NCBI GenBank assembly: GCA_963795415.1
Contig: CAWCHQ010000001.1
Span: 2,046,001 to 2,110,000 of the forward strand
DNA: 64,000 bases
Source of the DNA: CAVSUZ01 sp963795415
GTDB lineage: Bacteria; Pseudomonadota; Alphaproteobacteria; Acetobacterales; Acetobacteraceae
Direction: 5' to 3'
The notes under the pieces were generated by a model. The model did no database searches. It was not told where the DNA came from and saw nothing but the letters and a program-made list of their open reading frames with translations. Below, one piece after another: positions 1-8,821 of the stretch. Each line of letters begins with the position of its first letter. Within the stretch, counting starts at the first letter, position 1. Made by a program: the position numbers and the translations under genes.

Positions 1-165
1 CTGTCGCAGGCTATGCCAAAGGCGGGTTGAAGGCATTCTGGCCGAGGGGTCGCGACCAGCCACTTTGGGTCGTGGCGGCGAGGGGTTACCCGGTGGCATG
101 CCATCTTGCCATCTCAGCCATTTGTCCCACCTTATCGCGGGAGTCCCTTGCGGCACGAGTGTAGA

Positions 166-407
166 ATGGCAGAACCGCAGCTCTCCGTCACGAGGCGCGC
201 GACCTCGCCCATCGGCTAGCGCGTCGCGAACGCCGATCCGTTGCGGACATGGTGGAGCGCGCTCTCGAGGCTTATGAAGTTCGTGAAGCCGGTCGCGAGC
301 CGGCATCGATCTTCTACGCACGTCTGTCGAACGACTACGGCAGCGATGTTGATCTGGAGGCCCTCGTACGGGAGAGCCGGCAAACCCACCCAGGGCCGGA
401 GCTTTGA
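166..407 (+). pseudogene. Antitoxin remnant of a PIN toxin-antitoxin pair, frameshifted
   Basis: The frame ending at the TGA at 405-407 encodes an antitoxin-like protein (EARDLAHRLARRE..., then ADMVERALEAYE), with the N-terminal DNA-binding and C-terminal toxin-binding look of the FitA/VapB class. That frame has no start: a stop lies at 162-164 and the next ATG is at 249. The ATG at 166 opens MAEPQLSV in another frame, the expected antitoxin N-terminus, so a single indel near 190-200 has split the gene. The stop overlaps the toxin start in a TTGA arrangement, as in intact operons. It should bind DNA and neutralise the neighbouring toxin; here it is probably not made full length. Assignment to FitA or VapB is by pattern only. 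Confidence 0.6.
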
Positions 408-823
408 TTTTACTCGACACCAACGTGGTCTCGGAGACGCTTCGTAGGAGCTCCAATAGCGCGGTGATCGCTTGGCTTGTGCGGAACGATGCAGAGCTGG
501 GATTGCCGACCGTGACGATCGCCGAAATCGCCTTCGGCATCAGGAAGATCCCTCCTGACCAGCGGGCTGTGCGGTAGGAACAGGGTCTGACTGATTGGCG
601 CCACCGCTTTGCCGACCGGATCTTCGGTTTCAACGAAACGGCCGCCTTGGCATACTGCGATATCATGAGGCACCGCGGTTCGACACGGGCGGCCAATGAC
701 CGCCCCGACGGAATGATCGCCGCCATCGCTCGCATCAACGGTGCGGGTCTGGCGACGCGGAATCTGGCGGACTTCGCTACAACCGGCCTCGAACTCCCTT
801 TGTCCGTGGGACTTCTAGTCTAG
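404..823 (+). pseudogene. PIN-domain toxin (VapC/FitB-like) with internal stop
   Basis: Starting from the TTG at 404, the frame reads LLDTNVVSE (first PIN acidic residue), TIAEIAFGI (conserved Glu), RPDGMIAAIA (third acidic residue) and LATRNLADFA. This is the full order of a VapC/FitB ribonuclease of about 139 residues. A TAG at 575-577, in frame after residue 57, interrupts it; CAG to TAG would explain it. The family cleaves RNA, often tRNA, and is held by the antitoxin encoded just upstream, whose stop overlaps this start. Toxin and antitoxin both carry lesions, so the module looks dead. The catalytic residues downstream of the stop are preserved, which suggests a recent event. Confidence 0.75.
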
Positions 824-828
824 TTCAG

Positions 829-1410
829 CTAGACGGCGAGCTCCTCCGGATCGTCACTGTCCAGCTCAACGCCCTCATAGATTTCGGAAAGCGGCAATGC
901 GATCCCGATTTCGGGCAACGAGAGAGCCGCATCCGAGCCGGCGGCGACTTCCGATACCCAGTCTTCACCCTTTCGAGAAAACATAATCGCTGCTGCGTGG
1001 CTCTGTTCGAGCACCACGTAGCGCTCGATTGACCGGGTCTCCCGATATTCCTGGTTTTTCTGCACCAGATCCTTGTTCGTGGTGCTGGGGCTGAGGATTT
1101 CGAACACAATCCTGGGCTCGTCCACCACCGTATCCCGGGGCGGGATCGGCTTGCAGACGACGAATGCATCCGGGTAGCGGATGCAGCCGGCCACGTGGAT
1201 CTTCAGGTCGCTTCCGTGGGGCTGGCAGGGCTTGCCGCGCAGCCGGCCCGTCAGGGCGAACAGCAGGTTTCGCTGAATCGTCGAATGGGCCGCGGTGCTG
1301 CCGACCATAGCGACCGGCTGGAACCCGTCGAACTCATAGCGAAGCTCCTGCCGCTCCTCCCACGCCAGGAACTCATCCAAGGTCATCCGCTTGCGCAACG
1401 CGACATTCAT
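829..1410 (-). CDS. Uma2 family putative restriction endonuclease
   Basis: A 193-residue protein with the Uma2 (DUF820) layout: an N-terminal helix (MTLDEFLAWEE), a YEFDGF motif, then YPDAFVVC and IVFEILSPST, which supply the Asp and Glu of a PD-(D/E)XK nuclease core. The family is nuclease-like and of largely unknown role. Its ATG at 1410 overlaps the TGA ending the RecQ frame, so it is the last gene of an OmpA-RecQ-Uma2 transcription unit on the minus strand. Length is normal for the family. Confidence 0.85.
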   Translation of the reverse strand: MNVALRKRMTLDEFLAWEERQELRYEFDGFQPVAMVGSTAAHSTIQRNLLFALTGRLRGKPCQPHGSDLKIHVAGCIRYPDAFVVCKPIPPRDTVVDEPRIVFEILSPSTTNKDLVQKNQEYRETRSIERYVVLEQSHAAAIMFSRKGEDWVSEVAAGSDAALSLPEIGIALPLSEIYEGVELDSDDPEELAV

Positions 1411-2961
1411 CGGCGCATCTTACCGCTTTGCAGGTGCACGGAAAACCGCTGCTCCCCCCGCAATATGGGCCGCGCCTTATCCTCCACCAGGAACAGGCCG
1501 CCATGCCCCTTCGTGTCAACATCCAACGCCCCAAGAGCCACAAGCTGCCGGATCACTCCGCGCCAGAATGTCGTCGGCTGGTCTCGCCCGACCCCGAATG
1601 TTTGCAAGCGGTCGTGGCGATGGCGCAGCACGGCCTCGGTCCGCTCGCCTCGCAGCACCGCGGTGACATGCTGAGCGCCGAACATTTGCCCCGTCCGGTA
1701 CACGGCGGACAAAACTTTCTGGGCCTCCACCGTGCCGTCCGAGGTTTTCGGCGGCGAAAGGCAATTGTCGCAATGTCCGCAGGAGCCGGGAAAATCCTCG
1801 CCGAAGCAGGACAGCAAGGCACGGGTGCGGCAACCGGTGGTCTCCGCCAAGGCAATGATCTGCTCCAGCCGGGTCCGCATGACCCGCTTCTGCGATTCCG
1901 GAGCCGCGGACTGCGCCAGCCACCGCCGTGCCTGCGCTATGTCCTGCCCGCCATAAAGCAGCAGAGTTCTCGGAGTCCGCCCCGTCCCGGCCAGCCCGTC
2001 CGATCTGCTGATACCAGGCCTCCGGGGTGTCCGGCATATCTAGATGCACAACGAACCGGACATCGGGACGGTCTATCCCCATGCCAAAGGCGATGGTGGC
2101 GACGATGATGACCGGCTCGCCGGAGCGGAAACGGGCGGAAGCGGCACGCTTATGCGTGGGGTCAAGCCCCGCGTGAAAAGCGGCGGCGGGCCAGCCACGG
2201 CGCTCGAGCTGCATCGCAACGCGTTCGGTTTTGGCGCGTGACCCGCAATACACGATCCCGCAGGCGCCACGATGCCGCGCCAGCAGCGCCAAAAGCTGGG
2301 CCGTCTCTCTCTCCTTCGGCTGGGCGGCGAGGCGCAGGTTGGGACGGTGAAAGCTGGCGACGAATACCCGGGCCTGCTGCATGCGGAGGGCAGCCAGAAT
2401 GTCGGTTCGCGTCCGCGGGTCCGCGGTCGCGGTCAGCGCAAGCCTCGGCACGCGCGGGAAGCGGTCCGCCAGGCATGCCAGTTCGCGGTACTCCGGCCGG
2501 AACTCATGGCCCCATTGCGAAACGCAATGCGCCTCGTCGATCGCCAGAAGCGCCAGCTTGATGCGCCCAAGCCGGTCCAGCATGCCGTTGCCAAGGAGCC
2601 GCTCCGGCGAAACGTATAAAAGATCGAGCCCGCCTTCGATCAGGTCTCGCGTCACCCCACGCGCTTCGGCCGGATCGAGTTCCGAATGCAGCGCGCCGGC
2701 GGCCACGCCCAGGCGCCGCAGCGAAGCGACCTGATCCTCCATCAATGCGATCAGCGGTGACACGACCACGGCGGTGCCTATCCGGCACAGGGCAGGCACT
2801 TGATAGCAAAGGCTTTTCCCCCCACCGGTGGGCATAAGGACCAATGCATCGCCGCCGCCCGCGACGTGCCCGACGACCTCGCCCTGCAGAGCCCGGAATG
2901 CGGGAAAGCCGAAAACCCGCTGCAGCACAGAGTCCGGCTCGCGGGCCGGAATATCGAGCAT
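1407..2961 (-). pseudogene. recQ: ATP-dependent DNA helicase RecQ, single frameshift
   Basis: The frame from 2961 gives a superfamily 2 helicase: Walker A TGGGKS at residues 45-50, DEAH at 142-145, and an AFGMGIDRPDVR / QIGRAGRDG motif VI. An extra A near 1967-1968 breaks the frame right after motif VI. The -1 frame continues the expected protein: a Cys4 zinc cluster (CGHCDNC), then an RQC winged-helix domain, to a stop at 1407. No HRDC domain follows, so the reconstructed product (about 518 residues) is shorter than E. coli RecQ. It would unwind DNA 3'-5' in repair. The start overlaps the upstream OmpA stop (TGATG). The lesion may be an assembly error. Confidence 0.85.
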
Positions 2962-3341
2962 CAGTGGGCGATGAAGCTCACCTGGACGCGCCGGGCCTGC
3001 TGTTTGTCGAGGGCCGATTTCACCGAACCCCGTCCCACGGGTTGGATGCGGCTCGCCGCTATGCCATCGCCCGTGAGCTGATCGACGACCATTTGCGCCC
3101 GCAGTTCGGACAGCAGGAGGTTTGCGTTCTGGCTGCCCGTGGTGGCTGCGAAACCCGTGACCACGACCTCAGTGCCCGGGTGCGCCTTGGCCCAGCTGGC
3201 AGCCTGCGTGAGCACGCCCTGGGCGGAATCATCAAGCGCCGCCGACCATTCCTGAAAAAATACCACGAAGTTGGGCGTGGTCTGCGCGTCCGCTCTCCCG
3301 GCAAGCAGGCCCAGGAGGAGCAGAGGGAGAAAGCGGCGCAT
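2961..3341 (-). CDS. OmpA-family peptidoglycan-binding-like periplasmic protein
   Basis: A 126-residue protein starting at the ATG at 3341, chosen because MRRFLPLLLLGLLAGRADA is then a clean signal peptide; an upstream in-frame start at 3383 would add 14 non-signal residues. The mature part is a single OmpA C-terminal-like domain, with TEVVVTGFA, LSELRAQMV and ASRIQPVGRG replacing the classic TD..G / LS..RA..V / G.G motifs. It likely sits in the periplasm near the cell wall. Translational coupling (TGATG) to recQ is unusual and the link may be only transcriptional. Confidence 0.75.
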   Translation of the reverse strand: MRRFLPLLLLGLLAGRADAQTTPNFVVFFQEWSAALDDSAQGVLTQAASWAKAHPGTEVVVTGFAATTGSQNANLLLSELRAQMVVDQLTGDGIAASRIQPVGRGSVKSALDKQQARRVQVSFIAH

Positions 3342-3426
3342 TACGGAGTCCTTCGCGGTGGCAGAATGGCAATTTAACCGCAAGTTGTTATTGAGGCGAA
3401 GGTGATTCGCAAGCTTACCCGAAGAC

Positions 3427-3466
3427 TAAGCGGACTTTCGTGGCTTGTGCCACGCAAGTCCGCTTA
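3427..3466. terminator. 18-bp near-perfect hairpin
   Basis: Arms 3427-3444 and 3449-3466 pair over 18 bp with one mismatch around the loop TTGT. It lies between the end of chvG (3538) and the OmpA gene start (3341), both on the minus strand, where a terminator would sit. No T-run follows on either strand, so it could instead be a protein-binding or mRNA-stability element. Confidence 0.55.
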
Positions 3467-3494
3467 GAAGTTGTTGAACACGCATCATCTTGTA

Positions 3495-3518
3495 GGCGGA
3501 GCGCCGAAACGCTCCGCC
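3495..3518 (-). terminator. GC-rich 9-bp hairpin just after chvG
   Basis: Arms GGCGGAGCG (3495-3503) and CGCTCCGCC (3510-3518) pair perfectly around CCGAAA, 20 bp past the chvG stop. The flanks (GCATC and GATGC) extend the stem imperfectly. There is no U-tract on the minus strand. It is probably a terminator or mRNA end-protecting structure, in tandem with the longer hairpin at 3427-3466. Confidence 0.5.
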
Positions 3519-3537
3519 GGACGATGCTTAGGGAGCC

Positions 3538-5229
3538 CTACCCAGCCGGAAGCCGGACGGTGAACCTGGCCCCGAGCACCGAACCGCCCGGTCCGCGCCG
3601 GTTTTCCGCGATGATCCGGCCGCGGAGCGCCTCGACGATCTGGCGGCTGATGGACAGACCCAGTCCCGAGTGTGTCCCGAACCGCTCCTCGCGGGGGCGT
3701 TCCGAATAGAAGCGGTCGAAAATCTGTTCGAGTTTGCCGTCCGGGATGCCTGGTCCCTCGTCGTCGATCACGACCTCCACGGTACTGCCGCTCTGGCGGG
3801 CCGCCACACCGATCCGGCCGCGCGCGGGGCTGAACGAATTGGCGTTGCTGAGCAGATTCCGGAACACCTGAACCAGCCGGTCCTCCACGCCGCGGACGAA
3901 CAATCCTGACTCGGGCGCCTGCACCTCGATGTGCGGGTCCTGCTCTCCCCGGGTCGCGTCCTGGAGTTCCTTCAGGGTGCGAAGCATGGGCGCAAGATCC
4001 ACTCGTTCCGTCATGACGCGCGACAACTCGGCATCGACCCGGGACGCATCGGAGACATCACTGATCAGCCGGTCCAGCCGGGTCACGTCATCTGTGATGA
4101 TGGCAAGAAGCTGCTTTTGGCGGTTGGCGTCTTCGATCCGGCGCAGCGTTTCGATAGCGCTGCGGATCGAGGAGAGCGGGTTTTTGATCTCGTGAGCGAC
4201 ATCGGCGGCAAACCGCTCGATGGCATCCATGCGCTGCCAGAGCGCCGCGGCGGAATCAGCCAGCGCGACGGCGAGGGCGCCCACCTCGTCCCTGCGGCGC
4301 AGCAAGGAGCGCGGGACGCTGCCCGTGCGCCCCTGGCCCTCGCGCATCTCGGTAGCCGCCTCGGCAAGCCGGAGAATCGGCCGCGCGATCGTCAGCGACA
4401 AATACCATGAGAGAAGCACCGTCAGTCCGAGTGCCAGGCCGAACAGGCCCAGGATGGACATCCGGACGGCGAACAGGCTGGCATCGACCTCCCTCGCCTC
4501 CCGCGTCAGCAGGATGATTCCGACGGTGTGGTGGTCACGTTCGACGGGTTCGGCCACGGTGACGAGAAGCCGGTTATCCCGGGTTCGCCGGATGTATGGC
4601 GGCATTTCGCGGCTTTGGTCGGCGCTGGAGAGGCGAACCTCTTCCTTGACGTCGGGCTGCCATTCCGGCCCGGCCCCGCTCGGAGACAGGTCCACCGGAT
4701 TGGGCGTGTGATGGGGCAACATGGCGAGGGCCCTGTCGTAAACCCAGCCGATTGCACCCAGGAGGGCCCCGTGATTGACGGCTGGCGGGAATTGCTGAGT
4801 TTCCTCTTTGCCTCCACGGTTCTGTACCGCGGAGTCCGCGATCAGCGTGCCGTCAGGTCCGTAAAGCTTGGCTTCCGCATCGGGGGTCGGCTCGGTCAAC
4901 CGGTCGAGCAACGGGCGGGCGATCTCAGCCACGATCTTGGGATCGGTCGGATGCGTGGTGTTAACCGCGCTTTCCGCCAGTGCACCGGCATAGATCCTTG
5001 CCTGCTCGCGGAGTGCTCCGATTTCGGCCTCGAGCAACCCGTTCTGGTATTGATCCAGGTAGAGCAGGGCGGCCAGCAACAGGGCCAGCGGAAGAAGATT
5101 CACCAGCAGAACCCGCCGGAGCATCGGCGAGACCCAGCGTGAACGCATCCGCGGGTCGGAGGGCTTGTCCGGGGCCGAGAGGGCGCGTGAAAATTGCCGC
5201 CCGCGAACCGGCAATTGCAGCAAAATCAA
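3538..5229 (-). CDS. chvG: Sensor histidine kinase ChvG/ExoS-like
   Basis: A 563-residue membrane kinase. Transmembrane helices lie at about residues 37-57 and 256-278 and flank a roughly 200-residue periplasmic sensor. A HAMP linker follows, then HisKA with AHEIKNPLSS (phospho-acceptor His346), then HATPase_c with FRNLLSNANSFSP, DDEGPGIP and a GLGLSI box. ChvG/ExoS sensors respond to acidity or envelope state and phosphorylate ChvI. The ORF opens at a TTG at 5229 with a poorly spaced ribosome site; Met28 (5148) is an alternative start. It lies 28 bp behind chvI in the same operon. The hprK/PTS genes that follow chvG in many alphaproteobacteria are not next to it here. Confidence 0.85.
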   Translation of the reverse strand: MILLQLPVRGRQFSRALSAPDKPSDPRMRSRWVSPMLRRVLLVNLLPLALLLAALLYLDQYQNGLLEAEIGALREQARIYAGALAESAVNTTHPTDPKIVAEIARPLLDRLTEPTPDAEAKLYGPDGTLIADSAVQNRGGKEETQQFPPAVNHGALLGAIGWVYDRALAMLPHHTPNPVDLSPSGAGPEWQPDVKEEVRLSSADQSREMPPYIRRTRDNRLLVTVAEPVERDHHTVGIILLTREAREVDASLFAVRMSILGLFGLALGLTVLLSWYLSLTIARPILRLAEAATEMREGQGRTGSVPRSLLRRRDEVGALAVALADSAAALWQRMDAIERFAADVAHEIKNPLSSIRSAIETLRRIEDANRQKQLLAIITDDVTRLDRLISDVSDASRVDAELSRVMTERVDLAPMLRTLKELQDATRGEQDPHIEVQAPESGLFVRGVEDRLVQVFRNLLSNANSFSPARGRIGVAARQSGSTVEVVIDDEGPGIPDGKLEQIFDRFYSERPREERFGTHSGLGLSISRQIVEALRGRIIAENRRGPGGSVLGARFTVRLPAG

Positions 5230-5257
5230 TGCCCTTTCAGCGCGCGTCCATCACGCG

Positions 5258-5959
5258 CTAATGCTCTTTATACCGGTAGCCGATCCCGTACAGCGTTTCG
5301 ATCTGGTTGAACGCGTCGTCCACATTGCGGAATTTCTTGCGGATGCGCTTCACGTGGCTGTCGATCGTGCGGTCGTCCACATAGATGTTCTCACCATACG
5401 CGGCGTCGATCAGTTGGTCGCGGCTTTTCACCATGCCTGGGCGGGCCCCGAGCGCCTTGACAAGCAGGAATTCTGTGACCGTGAGCTGAATGTCCTCGCC
5501 CTTCCAGGTGCATTGATGCTTGGTGTCGTCCAGGACCAGGTCGCCGCGGACCAGCACGCCGCCCGGGGAGGCACCGGATCCCTCGGCACGGGAGGTTTCG
5601 TTTCGGCGCAGAAGAGCGCGGATCCGCTCGATCAAAAGCCGCTGAGAGAAGGGTTTTGTGATGTAGTCGTCGGCCCCGAGCCGAAGACCCATGAGTTCAT
5701 CGACCTCCTCATCCTTCGAGGTGAGAAAAATCACCGGCATGCTGCTGCGTTGGCGGAGGCGCTGTAGCAGCTCCATCCCATCCATGCGGGGCATCTTGAT
5801 GTCCAGCACCGCCAGATCGACCGGTCGGGAGGTGAGGCCCTGCAACGCGCTCTCGCCGTCGGTATAGGTGCGGACCTGGAAGCCCTCCTGCTCCAGGGTC
5901 ATGGAGACGCTGGTCAGGATATTGCGGTCGTCATCGACCAGAGCGATCGTGTGCTTCAT
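5258..5959 (-). CDS. chvI: Response regulator ChvI (OmpR family)
   Basis: A 233-residue regulator starting at the ATG at 5959, giving MKHTIALVDDDR; upstream in-frame codons give non-conserved sequence. The receiver domain shows the DDD acidic pocket, phospho-acceptor Asp53 in VLDIKMPRMDG, Thr80 and Lys102 (TKPFS). The C-terminal winged helix contains the signature IDSHVKRIRKKF and ends GIGYRYKE. It is the cognate partner of the downstream kinase and is expected to control envelope, motility and acid-response genes. It is first in its operon, so its own promoter should lie in 5960-6080. Confidence 0.9.
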   Translation of the reverse strand: MKHTIALVDDDRNILTSVSMTLEQEGFQVRTYTDGESALQGLTSRPVDLAVLDIKMPRMDGMELLQRLRQRSSMPVIFLTSKDEEVDELMGLRLGADDYITKPFSQRLLIERIRALLRRNETSRAEGSGASPGGVLVRGDLVLDDTKHQCTWKGEDIQLTVTEFLLVKALGARPGMVKSRDQLIDAAYGENIYVDDRTIDSHVKRIRKKFRNVDDAFNQIETLYGIGYRYKEH

Positions 5960-6080
5960 CCGGGCCTCCCCTTGGCACGAGTCGCGGCCAGCATTCCAAG
6001 CCTCGCATTCTGGCGCATCACGGCCCAAAGATGAAAATAGCACGCCCAAGCCATGATTTTTAGATGCGGGGCGAAACGGT

Positions 6081-8114
6081 TCAGCCGACGAGAATTTCCA
6101 GCCACCCTCGCCCGTCGAAGTGTCCGGTATCGCCCGGCCGGAGCAGGACAGTCGTGGTATCCAACTCTATGAGAGCAGGGCCATCGGGGTGTTGGCCCGC
6201 GGCGAGGCGAGAGAAGTCGTAAACCGGCACCTCTGTCCAGCCGCCCAGATAGATAGCCCGTCCCGATTGGGGGCCGGCGGGGGTTTGGCGGGGCGCCTGC
6301 GCTGCCGGGGCGGGCGTCAGCCGGCCAATCACGGACATCCGGGCATTCACGAGCACCACGTCCTGATCCGGAAGAGAGTAGGTGTACAGAGCCTCGTGCC
6401 TGCGCTGGAATGCATTTTCGATGTCCGACGCCAGGTCATGGCGGCCCCAGTCCTGGTCATCGAGCGGCACCGCAATCTCGAATACCTGCTCACCGTAGCG
6501 CATATCGGCTGAGCGCCGCGTCTCGATCGGTCCGTCGAACCAGTGCAGCCGGCGACGCCCCTCATTCTCCATGTCGGCGAAGGCGGATTTGAGTGAAGCG
6601 GTGTCGATCCCGCCGGTCTGCGGCAGGCTGCGCGCCAGCTCCACCCGGAGATCCGTATTCAGCATGCCCCAGGCGGACAGCACCGGGGCGGCGAGCGGCA
6701 CGATGACGCGGTTGATGCCCAATTCGGCGGCAACCGCTGCGACATGCAGGCCGGCAGCCCCGCCGAAAGCGAGCAGCACATGCCGGCGGGGATCAACGCC
6801 GCGCCGGACGGTGGCGACCCGGACGGCATCGGTCATGCGGGCGTTGATGATCCGGTGGATGCCGGCGGCGGCCTCGACGGCGGTTACACCAAGCGGGGTG
6901 GCCACGCTGCCTATCGCATCTTCCGCGGCCGAGCGATCGAGCAGGCGACGGCCGCCGAGGAAGGATGCCGGGTTGAGATAGCCAAGGATGAGGTTCGCGT
7001 CGGTAACCGTCGGCTGGGTTCCGGCCTGACCGTAGCAGGCCGGGCCGGGGACGGCTCCGGCGCTCTGCGGTCCGACCTGCAGTAGGCCGGAGGGATCGAG
7101 ATAGGCGATCGAGCCGCCTCCGGCGCCGAGGGTGACGATATCCAGGGCGGGCAGGGCGATGCGCGCGCCGGCGACGGTTCGGCCCGATGAGAGCGACGGC
7201 TGGCCGCCGCGGACTACGGCGATGTCGGTGCTCGTGCCGCCCATGTCGAAGGTAATCAGATCAGGGGTTACCCCTTGCCGAGTCAGTGCGACCGCGGCGG
7301 CAACGCCGCCCGCGGGACCGGACAGCGCGGTGCCGACGGCCAGCCGGCAGGCCTCGGCCACCGAGGCCACGCCGCCATGCGAGAGAATGACAAACAGGTC
7401 GCCCCCGAAGCCGACTTCCTGGAGCCGGGTGGCGAGGCGATCGAGATAGCCGCCAATTACCGGGCCGACGGCCGCGTTGGCGACCGCGGTGGAGAAGCGC
7501 TCGAATTCCTTGATTTCCGGCAGCACGTCGGCTGAGACGGTGACATAGGCGTGTGGGAAGCGGGCGCGGACGGCCGCTTCGGCCTGGCGCTCATGGGCCG
7601 GGTTCCGCCAGGAATGGAGAAAGCAGATTGCGACGGCTTCGATCTCGGCGCGGGCGATTTGGTCCAGGGCGGCGCTGATTGAGGCGTGGTCGAGGGGATT
7701 TTCCGTCGTTCCGTCGGCACGGAGGCGTTCGGTGACGGGGAGCCGGAGATGGCGGGGCACCAGCGGCTCGGGGGCGGGCATCCGCAGGTTGTAGCGGTCG
7801 GGCTTGAGGCCTTCGCGCATTTCGATCACGTCGCGGTGGCCAGCGGTGGTGAGCATGGCGGTGCGGGCGCCTTTGCCCTCCAGCAGGGCGTTGGTGGCGA
7901 CGGTCGTGCCGTGGACGATGCGGGTCGTGGTTTTGAGAAGGGCAGCGGTGGTGATTCCGAGCAATTCGGCGGCAAGAGTGAGAGCCTCGATCACGCCGAC
8001 GGACTGGTCTTCCGGCGTGGTCGCGGCCTTGGCGGTGATGGTCCGGTCGTCCGAGCCGGCAACGACAATATCGGTGAAGGTTCCGCCGACGTCGATCCCG
8101 ATGGTGTGGGTCAT
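6081..8114 (-). CDS. Hydantoinase/oxoprolinase family protein, HyuA subunit
   Basis: A 677-residue protein opening with the ASKHA phosphate loop IGIDVGGTFTDIVV and carrying HGTTVATNALLEGKGA, DMGGTSTDIA and FGGAAGLH. These are standard for the ATP-dependent HyuA/AcxA-type subunit that hydrolyses hydantoins, 5-oxoproline or N-methylhydantoin, or acts in acetone-type carboxylases. Length is normal. The HyuB partner normally beside it is absent here, so the substrate is open. An inverted repeat at 8151-8177 sits 37 bp upstream of the start. Confidence 0.85.
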   Translation of the reverse strand: MTHTIGIDVGGTFTDIVVAGSDDRTITAKAATTPEDQSVGVIEALTLAAELLGITTAALLKTTTRIVHGTTVATNALLEGKGARTAMLTTAGHRDVIEMREGLKPDRYNLRMPAPEPLVPRHLRLPVTERLRADGTTENPLDHASISAALDQIARAEIEAVAICFLHSWRNPAHERQAEAAVRARFPHAYVTVSADVLPEIKEFERFSTAVANAAVGPVIGGYLDRLATRLQEVGFGGDLFVILSHGGVASVAEACRLAVGTALSGPAGGVAAAVALTRQGVTPDLITFDMGGTSTDIAVVRGGQPSLSSGRTVAGARIALPALDIVTLGAGGGSIAYLDPSGLLQVGPQSAGAVPGPACYGQAGTQPTVTDANLILGYLNPASFLGGRRLLDRSAAEDAIGSVATPLGVTAVEAAAGIHRIINARMTDAVRVATVRRGVDPRRHVLLAFGGAAGLHVAAVAAELGINRVIVPLAAPVLSAWGMLNTDLRVELARSLPQTGGIDTASLKSAFADMENEGRRRLHWFDGPIETRRSADMRYGEQVFEIAVPLDDQDWGRHDLASDIENAFQRRHEALYTYSLPDQDVVLVNARMSVIGRLTPAPAAQAPRQTPAGPQSGRAIYLGGWTEVPVYDFSRLAAGQHPDGPALIELDTTTVLLRPGDTGHFDGRGWLEILVG

Positions 8115-8150
8115 GGGGGTCAGATTGGCGGCGGATCGACGGTTCGGCTA

Positions 8151-8177
8151 GTATCGACTTTCCCTGAAAGTCGATAC
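8151..8177. promoter_or_regulatory. Perfect 12-bp inverted repeat upstream of hyuA
   Basis: GTATCGACTTTC (8151-8162) and GAAAGTCGATAC (8166-8177) pair perfectly around CCT. The element lies between the NTF2-like gene (ends 8314) and the hyuA start (8114), both on the minus strand. It has no T-tract, so it fits an operator or leader hairpin for hyuA as well as a terminator for the upstream gene. Confidence 0.5.
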
Positions 8178-8313
8178 GCCGCCTGTGTCTGAGTATCCGA
8201 TTTACGCGACGAAGCGTGCGCTTCTCTGCGATCGGATAGCAGCTGTTTGTTTTCAGTGGCCTGCTTATCCCCTCGGTCCGCCGCATAGTGCGGCGAACTT
8301 CGTGGGCAGGACA

Positions 8314-8730
8314 CTAGCTCCAGCCGAGCTGCTTCATGGCCCAGGGAGCGTTCCAGATCTTGGTCATGTGGCTGATTCTGCCATCCTGGAACTGCATGAC
8401 GTACACGTAGTCGGTGCTGGTGGATTTGTTGGTTGGCGGGCAGGGGCCGCCCTGGCCGGTGTGGGTCCCGTGGAAGACGGCGTAAGCGGCGACGTTCTGG
8501 CGTTCGTTGTCGGCGGCGAAGGATTTGAGGTCGTAGCTTGCGCCGGGGAGAACGGTTAAGATTTCCTTCATCCATTCGGTGTATTGTTCGAGGGTTCGGG
8601 TCTCGGCCAGCGGTTCCGCCTGGGCGGAGAAGGTCGCATCGTGCGTGCAGTGGGCTTTGCACGCGGCCCAGCCCTTTCCGGTTTCGCAAGCTTCGAAGAA
8701 CTGCCTGGCGGTATCGGTTATCGACGGCAT
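8314..8730 (-). CDS. SnoaL/NTF2-like fold protein
   Basis: A 138-residue single-domain protein with an NTF2-like pattern: an N-terminal helix (TARQFFEACETGKGW), then ATFSAQAEPL, the EYTEWMKEIL helix and a C-terminal VMQFQDGRISHMTKIWN strand set. The family includes ketosteroid-isomerase-like enzymes and ligand-binding proteins; no catalytic assignment is possible from sequence alone. It is on the same strand as hyuA but 200 bp away with a hairpin between, so co-transcription is uncertain. Confidence 0.7.
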   Translation of the reverse strand: MPSITDTARQFFEACETGKGWAACKAHCTHDATFSAQAEPLAETRTLEQYTEWMKEILTVLPGASYDLKSFAADNERQNVAAYAVFHGTHTGQGGPCPPTNKSTSTDYVYVMQFQDGRISHMTKIWNAPWAMKQLGWS

Positions 8731-8821
8731 TGGCGCCCCCCGTGTTTTGTGGACGGAGGGAGGTTATTCTATTTTCGCAGGGTGCGGCCAGTTATTTAGA
8801 TGCGCTTCGGAGCAGCGGGCC

